From Promethearchaeota archaeon (GTDB taxonomy: Archaea > Asgardarchaeota > Lokiarchaeia > Sigyniarchaeales > SOKP01), in contig JAGXNO010000003.1 of NCBI GenBank assembly GCA_019894975.1, positions 80,922-144,921 of the forward strand: a DNA stretch of 64,000 nucleotides, given 5' to 3'. Positions 11,201-18,177 of the stretch are shown here, piece after piece. Under the pieces are notes generated by a model. That model was not told the origin of the DNA, did not search any database, and saw only the letters and a list, made by a program, of their open reading frames with translations. A program made the translations under genes and the position numbers. The stretch's first letter is position 1. Each line of letters begins with the position of its first letter.

Positions 11201-11274
11201 TCTGCTAGATCTATAGAGGTTTGAATACCTGCAATTCCACCACCAATAACTAAAACAGCTCCAACTTTTTCCAT
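8239..11274 (-). CDS. hdrA: HdrA, double-length (1011 aa)
   Basis: It has the same layout as the 4186-7266 protein. A first Rossmann domain carries DCAIC and a ferredoxin insert (CTGCGLCAQEC, CIGCGMCKGIC). A canonical HdrA N-terminal domain follows from about residue 446 (ICHCGINIG, YTCSAD, ASCTPRTHE). A second Rossmann domain near 590 lacks DCxxC, and two 4Fe-4S motifs close the protein (CIGCGNCQDVC, CKGCGTCGAQC). The start overlaps the stop of the HdrCB gene by one base and has a GGAG site 8 bases upstream. It is expected to be the bifurcating flavoprotein of this operon's complex. Its cysteines align with the four UGA codons of the short HdrA at 15776-17722. Confidence 0.93.
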   Translation of the reverse strand: MEKVGAVLVIGGGIAGIQTSIDLADSGYKVYLAESTTSIGGVMSQLDKTFPTNDCAICILAPKLVETGRHENIDILINTSIEKIDGEPGNFNVELTQGTLRLDQSKCTGCGLCAQECPIEAIDFFNEKLSNKAAISVKFPQAVPLVFSINKEKCIGCGMCKGICKAKAIDYEIQDKEISLNVGAVVVATGFDEYDPTPLTQYGYGKYLNVITSIEFERILSASGPHSGLIIRPSDGTIPKKIAFLHCIGSRDRSKGIEYCSSVCCMYTTKEAVIAKEHMEIIKPTIFTMDIRAYGKDFDKYIERARDEYGVRYIRRRISYIKENPNSKDLRVYYENENGKIVEEIFNLVVLSVGMQPNQKAKELAQVLNFELNDYGFCKTETFSPVETSKPGIYVCGAFAAPKDIPETVIEASAAAGRVNVLLSEARNKLISKKELPNELDVSSLPPRIGVFICHCGINIGGVVDVPSVVEYVKTLPDVVYAEHNLYTCSADTQTNIKEKIEKNQLNRVIVASCTPRTHESLFQATIREVGLNKYLFEMVNIRDQCSWVHMHEPEKATAKSKDLLRMSVAKASQLIPLQEQEIAVIDKGLIIGGGVSGITAALNLASQGFEIFLIEKEDSLGGIANNLYKTLENDDIQDYLRNLIKNVESNQLIHVFKEARINSISGYIGNFSTNISHGSIKKSIDLDHGIIIVATGAKEYQPKEYKFGQDKRIITQTNFEKDLFTTDKIKGLKSIVMIQCVGSRNEEHSYCSRICCSEAIKNALKAKEINPNIEIVVLYRDIRTYGFKEKYYNQARDNNIIFIRFDKTNPPELNLKNKQLNLRVNNPDLGELIINPDLIVLSTGLEAPIKENEELAKMLKVPLNEDKFFLEAHVKLRPIDFATDGIYLCGCAHSPKDLRESIAQSNGAAAQAVKILSAEKIVTSGLVATVIEENCIGCGNCQDVCQFNAIELIEKERVFEDFTMATKKSHINPALCKGCGTCGAQCPNSTIVIKHFGFEQINAMISALLT

Positions 11275-12551
11275 TATTTTTCTCCTTTAGGTTCATTTGA
11301 GTTTACTACTTCTATCATGTCTACTAAAAACTCAGAAAAATCTATAATATCAATTGAAGAAAAATCTTCATAATCTTTTTTTAGACATCTTAAATGCATT
11401 CGGCATTTTGGACAGGAAGTAATCATTTTTGTTCCTACTGCTTTAGCTTCCAAAAGACGCTTATATCGTAGAGCTTTAGATTTTTCATTACAATTCATCC
11501 AGGAATTCACCCCACAACAATAAGAATTTTCTTTATTATGTTCCATTTCTTTGAAATCATATCCAATGGTTTTCAAATGCTTAAAAATTTCTCGGACATT
11601 CTCAATTACCTTATTCTCCTTTGGTAAAAACCGACTTAATCTACAAGGATCGTGATAAGTGAAAGGAATAACATCATTAGATTCATTAGGATTTTTAAAT
11701 TGAACTTCTCCCTGCTTCCACTTATCAAAAATATATTCAATTATATGTTTAACTTCAAATTTATTATTAAATTCTTCAAAAATATTTGGGTAATCAATTT
11801 TAAAGGTTCTATAACATTCAGCACATGCGGTTATAATTGTTTTGATACCTGCGTCTTCAAAATTACTCAAATTTTTTTTTCCTAATTCGATAAATGCTTC
11901 GAACTTTGCCTGGCCCCAATATAGATCATGACCACAACATGTTTCATTTTTAAGAACGACTACGGGATCTCTTTCTAATTGACAAATAATCTTTAAAGTG
12001 CTTTCCGCTATAGAAGTTGAACCTTCAAATTCATAATTAAATAAAGGTAAACATCCCACATAATATAAAATTTCTCCTTTATTTGAAACGTTACAACCTT
12101 TTGGAATCCAATCTAAAGGTCTTTCAATATTAATATTATCTTGAACCATTAGTTCTGACATTAGAGGATAAATACCTTTGTGAGCAATTGAACGATCAGG
12201 ATTCTGAATATCATTTAATCGCATTTTATACCTGGCAATTCTAACAATATCAGCAAAATTAATGTCTTTAGGACAATGTTGTAGGCAACTATTACACATT
12301 AAACAATCCCATAATACCTGGCTATTAATTATCTCATCTTCAAAGCCTTCTAATATCATCTGAATAATTCTACTTGGCGTAAATTTTTGAACTTTACTAA
12401 TTTGACATACACCTGAGCAACGAGCGCATTGGTAACACTTTTTTAGTAAATTAACTAAATCAGGTTCATAAATTTTTCCTATATATAAATTAGAATCAGT
12501 TTTTCCTATTTTTTCTTTTTTTAATTTTTCCAATTCTGTTATACGATTCAC
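11274..12551 (-). CDS. HdrC-HdrB fusion (HdrD-like) iron-sulfur protein
   Basis: This 425-residue paralogue of 1127-2407 has the same parts: two HdrC-type 4Fe-4S motifs (CYQCARCSGVC and CLMCNSCLQHCP), then two CCG domains (CCGHDLYWGQ and CCGVNSWMNC, each followed by a C-x2-C pair). In methanogens HdrB's non-cubane clusters reduce CoM-S-S-CoB. The physiological acceptor in this organism cannot be read from the sequence. It lies 4 bases after the FrhB-like gene and overlaps hdrA by one base, so co-translation is likely. Confidence 0.92.
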   Translation of the reverse strand: MNRITELEKLKKEKIGKTDSNLYIGKIYEPDLVNLLKKCYQCARCSGVCQISKVQKFTPSRIIQMILEGFEDEIINSQVLWDCLMCNSCLQHCPKDINFADIVRIARYKMRLNDIQNPDRSIAHKGIYPLMSELMVQDNINIERPLDWIPKGCNVSNKGEILYYVGCLPLFNYEFEGSTSIAESTLKIICQLERDPVVVLKNETCCGHDLYWGQAKFEAFIELGKKNLSNFEDAGIKTIITACAECYRTFKIDYPNIFEEFNNKFEVKHIIEYIFDKWKQGEVQFKNPNESNDVIPFTYHDPCRLSRFLPKENKVIENVREIFKHLKTIGYDFKEMEHNKENSYCCGVNSWMNCNEKSKALRYKRLLEAKAVGTKMITSCPKCRMHLRCLKKDYEDFSSIDIIDFSEFLVDMIEVVNSNEPKGEK

Positions 12552-12555
12552 TACC

Positions 12556-13668
12556 TTATTTTAGGTTTTTCATAAATTCATGTTTTCTTTCCATTTTTGA
12601 TTCAGAAAACTTTACGATTAGATTTTTTATACTTCTTCTTTTACTTTCGTCGAGTTTTAAACTTTTTATAATGTTTTTTTCCAACACCTTATTAAATATC
12701 TGTTTTCCTTTTTCAGTACGGGGCAATACAGTAGTAAATTTATCTGGGGAACCAAGTCCACCAAACGAAATATCTGAATAAACATTAGTAAAATCAGTGC
12801 AGGAATGACAAGCAGGACGAATATAATTAACTAGTTTATTAAAAGGAATATGGATTATTTTTTCTTTTTCTTTTTCATCCTTTAGTTTTAGAATTAAATC
12901 TTCCTTAATATTTATCTTGATTATATCTTCGAATTTTATCTTAAATTCTTCTTCAAATTTCCCAATTTGAGATTTTTCAAATAAAAAATTATGATAACAG
13001 AATAAGCCAAAAGTAATCTCAACATGTTCTGAAGGGGTAACCCCAAGATTTTGCATACATCTAATCGTGTAGATTTGACATGGTGTTCCCACAATTGCTA
13101 GTTTTTTAAATTTATAATGATTCAGTTGAGGAATTGATTGTGTATAAGTATTAAACCTTTGAATTTCATCTAAATGAGGTGATATATTCAAATTTGTACC
13201 TGAAGCTTTGATTAAGTCGTCTTTAGTCTCTGCAAACATAGCTTCTCGGGAAAAAGGACCCTCAGCTTTAGAGACTATTGCCCCATCAATAATTTTATTT
13301 TCCAATAAAAAATTTAAAAGTGTATTAACCACGCCCCCATCTGTACCATATTTTAGAAATTCTTCATCTGTGGTTTGACATGAATAGATTTCTTCAGCAA
13401 ATCCATAAGGCATTGAAGTGAAATCAGTGAATTGATAAGTTTTATTCAGATCATCATCTAAAATATGTGTTTGAGGGCATAATATATAACATATACCACA
13501 ATCGAGACATGCCTCCTTATTTATATATTCAGGGGGAGAATTAGGTTTTTTAAAGCCAATAACTTTTTCAAAAGCCGCTGAGCAGAATGATGTACATCCT
13601 CCACATTCTTGGCAGATCCCTTTTTCATGAACTTCCTTAATTAAATCTTGGAATGTTTTTACAGGCAT
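12556..13668 (-). CDS. FrhB-like F420-binding iron-sulfur flavoprotein
   Basis: The protein is about 370 residues and belongs to the coenzyme F420 hydrogenase/dehydrogenase beta subunit family. It has two N-terminal cysteine groups (CQECGGCTSFC and CLDCGICYILCP), a central GTPCQIYTIRC motif and a C-terminal CHSCTDF with the family's DISFGGLGSP. Such proteins bind FAD and F420 and pass electrons to iron-sulfur partners. The open frame extends to 13770, but that would overlap the upstream gene by 86 bases. I prefer the ATG at 13668, just before the conserved KTFQDLI start of the family. Confidence 0.88.
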   Translation of the reverse strand: MPVKTFQDLIKEVHEKGICQECGGCTSFCSAAFEKVIGFKKPNSPPEYINKEACLDCGICYILCPQTHILDDDLNKTYQFTDFTSMPYGFAEEIYSCQTTDEEFLKYGTDGGVVNTLLNFLLENKIIDGAIVSKAEGPFSREAMFAETKDDLIKASGTNLNISPHLDEIQRFNTYTQSIPQLNHYKFKKLAIVGTPCQIYTIRCMQNLGVTPSEHVEITFGLFCYHNFLFEKSQIGKFEEEFKIKFEDIIKINIKEDLILKLKDEKEKEKIIHIPFNKLVNYIRPACHSCTDFTNVYSDISFGGLGSPDKFTTVLPRTEKGKQIFNKVLEKNIIKSLKLDESKRRSIKNLIVKFSESKMERKHEFMKNLK

Positions 13669-13684
13669 ATTTTTAATATTTACA

Positions 13685-15193
13685 TTACTCTTTCTGTAAA
13701 ATAATTGGTTTACAATTTTTTCTCTTAATACCAGCAATCCTTTCGAGTAAGGGTTGTCCTGGTTTGACATCTTTCAAACTTTTTGATTCAATTAATCCTG
13801 CTTTAACTGCTTCTTTATAGATTTTTTCACCTTTTTTATTTCTTGTAATGACTGAAGACCACCCGCTGGGAGATCCAATTGATCCAACAGAAATATCAGC
13901 ATAATCAGCAGTTAGGTCTTCACAATAATGACAATTGTGACGAGCGTAGGATTTAACATCGTTCAAGGGAACGTTTAGATCTTCACCTGAATCTAGATAA
14001 ATAATGAATTTACCCCCACTTATGTCCATTTTTGTTACTTTTTGAAAATCTGTTTCAAATTGTTCTTTAATTAAGCTTAGGACGCCTTCATAAGGAAATG
14101 ATTCCATACAAAAGAGCCCTATTCTATATTTTATATTTTTGAAAAAAGGTAACCCGCTTGGAAATAAGCTACCCTTTTCCAAGGCGTTCATCATACAAGG
14201 AACACCTACAACTGCGATGTTATCAAACTTTTTTGTACCATCTATAATACTTAAAGTTGAGGCATTAGCGTATTTAGTACCACTTGTTTTATATAAATCC
14301 TTGACATCTTCTATTATTACTGGTTCTGGCTTCCATAGTTCTTCTGAATGTTTTACTGCTACAATTGCATCAACTAATTTATTCTCGAGTAAATACTCAA
14401 GTAGAGATGTAACGATACCCCCATCTTGTCGTACTTTTTTAATATCATCCTTGGTGGTGCTGGCTGAATATGCGTTAACATAGCCATTAATATTTTCTGA
14501 AAACTTCAAGGATTTCTCAATTTTGCTTATACTTTTACCCGCTTGCTCAATTGAAAATGATCTTGGGCAAACAGAATAACATAAGCCACATTTCATGCAT
14601 GTCGCATCGTCGATCTCCAAAGTGTCTGCTGTCACTGTAATGGCATTTACTGGACAAATTGATGAGCACCAACCACATTGACAACATACTTCAGAATCAA
14701 ACACAATGGAAACAGGTTCAAAAAACCGTTCGATAAAACCATCAGGTAGATCTTTAACCTGGTATCGGTAGAAATATTCTTTTTCTTCGACTTCTTTTTC
14801 TTCTCCCTTTATTTTCTTAATAACAGTTTTAGTTTTTATTTCAATATGTTCTTCTATATATCCTTGTTCTTTCAGATAAATTACATCGCGAATTACATTT
14901 TCAGGAGGAAAATCTTTTATAATTTTAGCAATTTCTTCTAAAAATAACGGTTCTTTACCTTTTAAAGATTCTAAAACTAACTTACGCTCTGTTTCAGCAT
15001 CGATCATAGCATCTAGGAATTCATAAAATTCTTCTTCAGAATATTTACCAGTTTCTAAAATTTCACCTTTAGCTTCGAAAAAAGCCCTAATCTGAAAATT
15101 CTCGACTGCTTTATAGGTGGCATCCATTAAATTTCTTGGAGAGATTCCATTGAAATTTAGATTTTTTGAGATTTGAACCATATTTCCAACCAT
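13685..15193 (-). CDS. FrhB-like protein with N-terminal winged-helix-like extension
   Basis: This 502-residue protein carries the same FrhB core as its neighbour: ferredoxin motifs CCQCGWCSSICP and CMKCGLCYSVCP (about residues 165-210), GVPCMMNAL, CHYCEDL and DISVGSIGSP. About 150 extra residues precede the core; residues 65-120 look like a small winged-helix fold (LVLESLKGKEP, YLKEQGYIEE). Its role, DNA or protein binding, is unknown. The gene follows a 105-bp gap after the selenoprotein vhuD, on the same strand, so it is probably part of the same transcript. The start could be the ATG at 15193 or the in-frame ATG at 15181. Confidence 0.87.
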   Translation of the reverse strand: MVGNMVQISKNLNFNGISPRNLMDATYKAVENFQIRAFFEAKGEILETGKYSEEEFYEFLDAMIDAETERKLVLESLKGKEPLFLEEIAKIIKDFPPENVIRDVIYLKEQGYIEEHIEIKTKTVIKKIKGEEKEVEEKEYFYRYQVKDLPDGFIERFFEPVSIVFDSEVCCQCGWCSSICPVNAITVTADTLEIDDATCMKCGLCYSVCPRSFSIEQAGKSISKIEKSLKFSENINGYVNAYSASTTKDDIKKVRQDGGIVTSLLEYLLENKLVDAIVAVKHSEELWKPEPVIIEDVKDLYKTSGTKYANASTLSIIDGTKKFDNIAVVGVPCMMNALEKGSLFPSGLPFFKNIKYRIGLFCMESFPYEGVLSLIKEQFETDFQKVTKMDISGGKFIIYLDSGEDLNVPLNDVKSYARHNCHYCEDLTADYADISVGSIGSPSGWSSVITRNKKGEKIYKEAVKAGLIESKSLKDVKPGQPLLERIAGIKRKNCKPIILQKE

Positions 15194-15298
15194 TTGGATT
15201 AAAATTTATTAAAAAACTTATACTTAAATTGAATACTATTTTAAAACCCCTTCCCTCGCAAGGTAAGTCATCTTATAACTAACATTTTTTTATAAGAT
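15194..15298 (-). promoter_or_regulatory. Candidate SECIS region downstream of vhuD
   Basis: This is the only non-coding stretch downstream of the two UGA-containing genes and inside their operon. Right after the vhuD stop there is a perfect 9-bp hairpin (stems 15290-15298 and 15270-15278, 11-base loop). Next, reading the minus strand, come AUGA (15271-15268), then a GC-rich segment CCTTGCGAGGGAAGG that can fold into a short stem. Archaeal SECIS elements usually lie in the 3' untranslated region, and Lokiarchaeal ones have been reported to resemble eukaryotic SECIS with an AUGA/GA core. I could not fold this with confidence, so position and function are inferred. Confidence 0.45.
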
Positions 15299-15772
15299 TC
15301 ATTCTGCAGGGGTAATTATAACTTGTTTTGTTTCTTCAGTTTCCACTTCTGAATCATGATCTATTAAATTAAGCGGACTTGGTCCGAAGGTTTTTACCTT
15401 TTCTATAGTATCTTCCACACTTTTTACAAATTTTTCTGCTTCTGCTCCACTTAACCAATACATATTAACCCTTTGATTACCGAAACCCCGAGATTCTAAA
15501 ATCCTGTTTGCTAATTCAACATGTCTTTGAGCCGTGAAATTGCCGTTCTTAAACTGGCATTCATTAGGGCGTCAACCTACAATCATGACACCATCCGCTC
15601 CAGATTTCATACTGTAAAGTATGTGTTTCAAATCTACTCTCCCTGTACAACGCACTTTAATAATTTTTATAGATGAAGAATATTTCAGTCGAGAAACTCC
15701 TGCTAGATCAGCAGCACTGTAACCTCATTTTAAACATGCAAATGCAACAATCTTATAATTATAATTATTCAT
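15299..15772 (-). CDS. vhuD: VhuD/MvhD delta subunit, selenoprotein with two Sec
   Basis: The frame runs 157 residues from the ATG at 15772 to TGA at 15299-15301 (TAA follows three codons later) and contains two internal UGA codons: Sec16 (15725-15727, in ACLKUGYSAADLAG) and Sec67 (15572-15574, in VGURPNECQFKNGN). Both align with cysteines of the MvhD paralogue at 7783-8214 (NWCSYAGADLAG and TGCHIGDCHYLKGN). Everything around them is conserved, including AADLAGVSR and CTGRVD, so this is read-through, not decay. The protein should hold a 2Fe-2S cluster and pass electrons to HdrA, as the known selenoprotein VhuD does in methanococci. It begins 3 bases after the stop of the selenoprotein hdrA. 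Confidence 0.9.
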
Positions 15773-15775
15773 TGT

Positions 15776-17722
15776 TTAATCCCCTCCTAACAGTCCATCA
15801 ATCTCAGCAAATAATTGATGATCTCGATAATATCTTATATCAATGGCCTGAGTAGGACAGCAAGTTGCACAAATACCGCATCCATCACAATTTATCTCAT
15901 CAATATATGCTCCAATTTCTTCATCAATCTTAATAGCGTTTTTAGGGCATTCCTTTTCACATCGTCTGCAGGAAATGCAAAATTCGCTATCAACTTCAGC
16001 AGTAATTAATTCAATATCAATTTCTCCTGGAGATGTTAGTTCAGCAACTTTACTAGCAGCAGCTCTAGATTGTGAAACGGAATAAGCAATATTTTTTGGC
16101 CCTTGAGCAAATCCAGCTATAAAAATGCCTTTTGACTTAGTCTCTTGCGGCATTAATCCGAAATGTGATTCTGTAAGAAAGCCGTATTTGTTAGTATCAA
16201 GCTTTAAAACGTCTACGATTTGTTGAGTGCCTTTTGAAGGAAGTGCTGCCGTGGATAAGACAACTAAATCAGCATCAATTTTGACAATCTTATCAGTTAA
16301 TGATGAATATAATCGAACTTTCACGTTTTTAGTTTCAGGATCTTCTGAGATTTCACCAACTTTTCCCCGAATCATCCTAATACCTTTATCTTTCGCACGT
16401 TCATAATACTCCTCAAAACCTTTTTCTGGAGTCCTTATATCGATATAACAAATTGTAATCCTCGCATCAGGAAATTCTTCTAGAAGCAATCTCCCATTCT
16501 TTAGAGCAAGCATACAACAGACACCACTACAATAGGTTCTTTCTGTTTCTCTACTGCCCACACATTGAATGAACACAATTTCCTTAGGTTCCTTATTATC
16601 TGAAATTCGATGCACATGACCTTCAAGTGGTCCATTTGGAGCTAACATCCGTTCTAATTGAACCTGGGTTATCACATTTTCAATCTCTCCATAACCATAT
16701 TCACCAAAAGGTTCATGTATATCCCAACCAGTTGCAATTATGACTGTACCCACTTCAACATTAACTTCCACTGGCTCCTGACTAAAATCAATTGCATCCA
16801 ATTCGCACGCATCAACGCATGAAAAGCATTCTACACAAGCTTCTCTATCAATATCATATAAAAATGGGACTGCTTGACCGAATGGAATGTCTATTGCTCT
16901 TCGTGCTCCCAGATTTTCATCAAAATAATTTTGCGTGTAAACAGGACAAACTTCAGCACAGGCCCCACACCCATTACATTCATCTGTCGTATATCGTGGT
17001 TTCTTTACAATTGTTGCGATATAATTACCAACATATCCTTCGATCTTTTTTACTTCACAATAGCTCATTAATTCGATGTTTTCGTTTCTATTAACTTCTA
17101 ACATTTTAGGCCCGCAAATTCATATTGCACAGTCATCTGTAGGAAAAGTTCTATCCAATTGAGCCATCCTTCCTCCTATTGTAGTCTTTTGTTCTACAAG
17201 ATAAACTTTGATACCTTGATTGGCGAGATCTAAAGCCGCATTCATACCACCAATCCCTCCTCCAACTACTAAAGTAGCTTTAGTAACAGGGACTGTTTTA
17301 ATAGGGACGGGCTCTAATCGTTTAACTCGTTCAACACCGCCTTTTACCAATTGTTTAGCTTTTTGTGTAGCTTCTTCTTTGCTATCTGTACACCAAGAAC
17401 AATGTTCTCGAACGTTTACCATTTGAAAATAATAAGGGTTTAAATCTGTTTTAGCAATTGTACCCCTATAAATTACTTCGTGCGTTCGGGGAGTTCAAGC
17501 TGATGCTACGATTCTGTTTAGATTTTTTTCTTTGATATCTTCAATTATTTCATTTTGGGCATTGTCGGTTCAAAGAAATGCATTCTTTTTTGATATTATA
17601 ATTTCTTCAGGAAATTCGTTTTTAACATACTCTACTAGCTCATCACAATTAACTTTACTTTTTATATTTATACCTCACTGACATGCATAGTATCCAATCC
17701 GATGATTTGTATTTTTATTCAT
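15776..17722 (-). CDS. hdrA: HdrA, canonical length, selenoprotein with four Sec
   Basis: Reading UGA as Sec gives one 648-residue frame from the ATG at 17722 to TAA at 15776. The Sec sites are residue 16 (17675-17677, CQUGINI), 51 (17570-17572, AFLUTDNAQ), 76 (17495-17497, ASAUTPRTHE) and 201 (17120-17122, DCAIUICGPKM). Each aligns with a cysteine in the long HdrA copies of this window (CHCGINI, YTCSADTQ, ASCTPRTHE, DCAICILAPK). The order is normal HdrA: N-terminal cluster domain, Rossmann domain (VVGGGIGGMNAAL near 145), ferredoxin insert (CNGCGACAEVC), and terminal motifs CISCRRCEKEC and CDGCGICATCC. From memory, methanococcal HdrA has one Sec near position 197, comparable to Sec201 here. 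A GAGGTGG site lies about 15 bases upstream of the start. Confidence 0.92.
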
Positions 17723-18177
17723 TTCTTTTTACACATCCACCTCGTGTTATTTATACAAGATTGTATAATAGAATATAATTTTCTGAATTTACTAATTCTT
17801 TTCTTAGGTTTTATTCTTTTTTAAACTTTTTTAATCTTTCTGTTTATCGATATAAACAGTTTTTAGATTTTGAATAATTGTAATATTTCATTTCAAATCA
17901 ATCTGATACTTTTTGAAAGTTTTATGATGGAGAATAAAAAGAGATTAGGGTTTCATGATCGTTTTCATACATTTTTATTCAGATTAGTAATTTTAATTCA
18001 TTCTAATATTCTGATTCTTACTATTCAGCTGTCAAAATTGTTATTCATAATAAAAGATTAGAGAGAAATTAGTTTTAAGCAAATTCTTTTTAGGAAAAGA
18101 GAAATCAATAGCGATGTTTATATTCTATGCGAAATAATTGCATTTAAGTAATTAGAGATTTAGAATATAGTGAAAAC
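17723..18177. other. 455-bp divergent intergenic region with an inverted repeat
   Basis: This region separates the minus-strand Hdr operon from the plus-strand propeller gene. It holds a near-perfect hairpin at 17833-17869: an 8-bp inner stem (CTGTTTAT/ATAAACAG, CGAT loop) inside a 5-bp outer stem (AATCT/AGATT). It could be an operator or an RNA structure upstream of the selenoprotein operon. A 63-codon plus-strand reading frame at 17870-18061 has no recognisable features and I do not call it. I see nothing else here. Confidence 0.5.
17747..17758 (-). promoter_or_regulatory. Putative TATA box of the selenoprotein Hdr operon
   Basis: The minus strand reads TTGTATAAATAA about 30 bases upstream of the ATG at 17722, which would give an almost leaderless transcript. 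A second candidate, AATTATATTC (about 17774-17783), would instead leave a short leader containing the GAGGTGG site. I cannot choose between them. Confidence 0.35.

Noticed and set aside
13669..13770. Longer N-terminus of the FrhB-like protein starting at 13770
   Set aside because: It would overlap the upstream gene by 86 bases, and the family core starts at the ATG at 13668.
15776..17422. Two separate short HdrA fragments (15776-17104 and 17120-17422)
   Set aside because: They are one frame split by a single UGA at 17120-17122, and the same frame continues upstream to the ATG at 17722.
15299..17722. hdrA and vhuD as pseudogenes broken by nonsense mutations
   Set aside because: All six interruptions are TGA, none is TAA or TAG, there is no frameshift, and each falls at a cysteine position conserved in the paralogues.
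17870..18061. 63-codon plus-strand reading frame
   Set aside because: No ribosome-binding site, family motif or coding-like composition; it looks like chance in AT-rich spacer.
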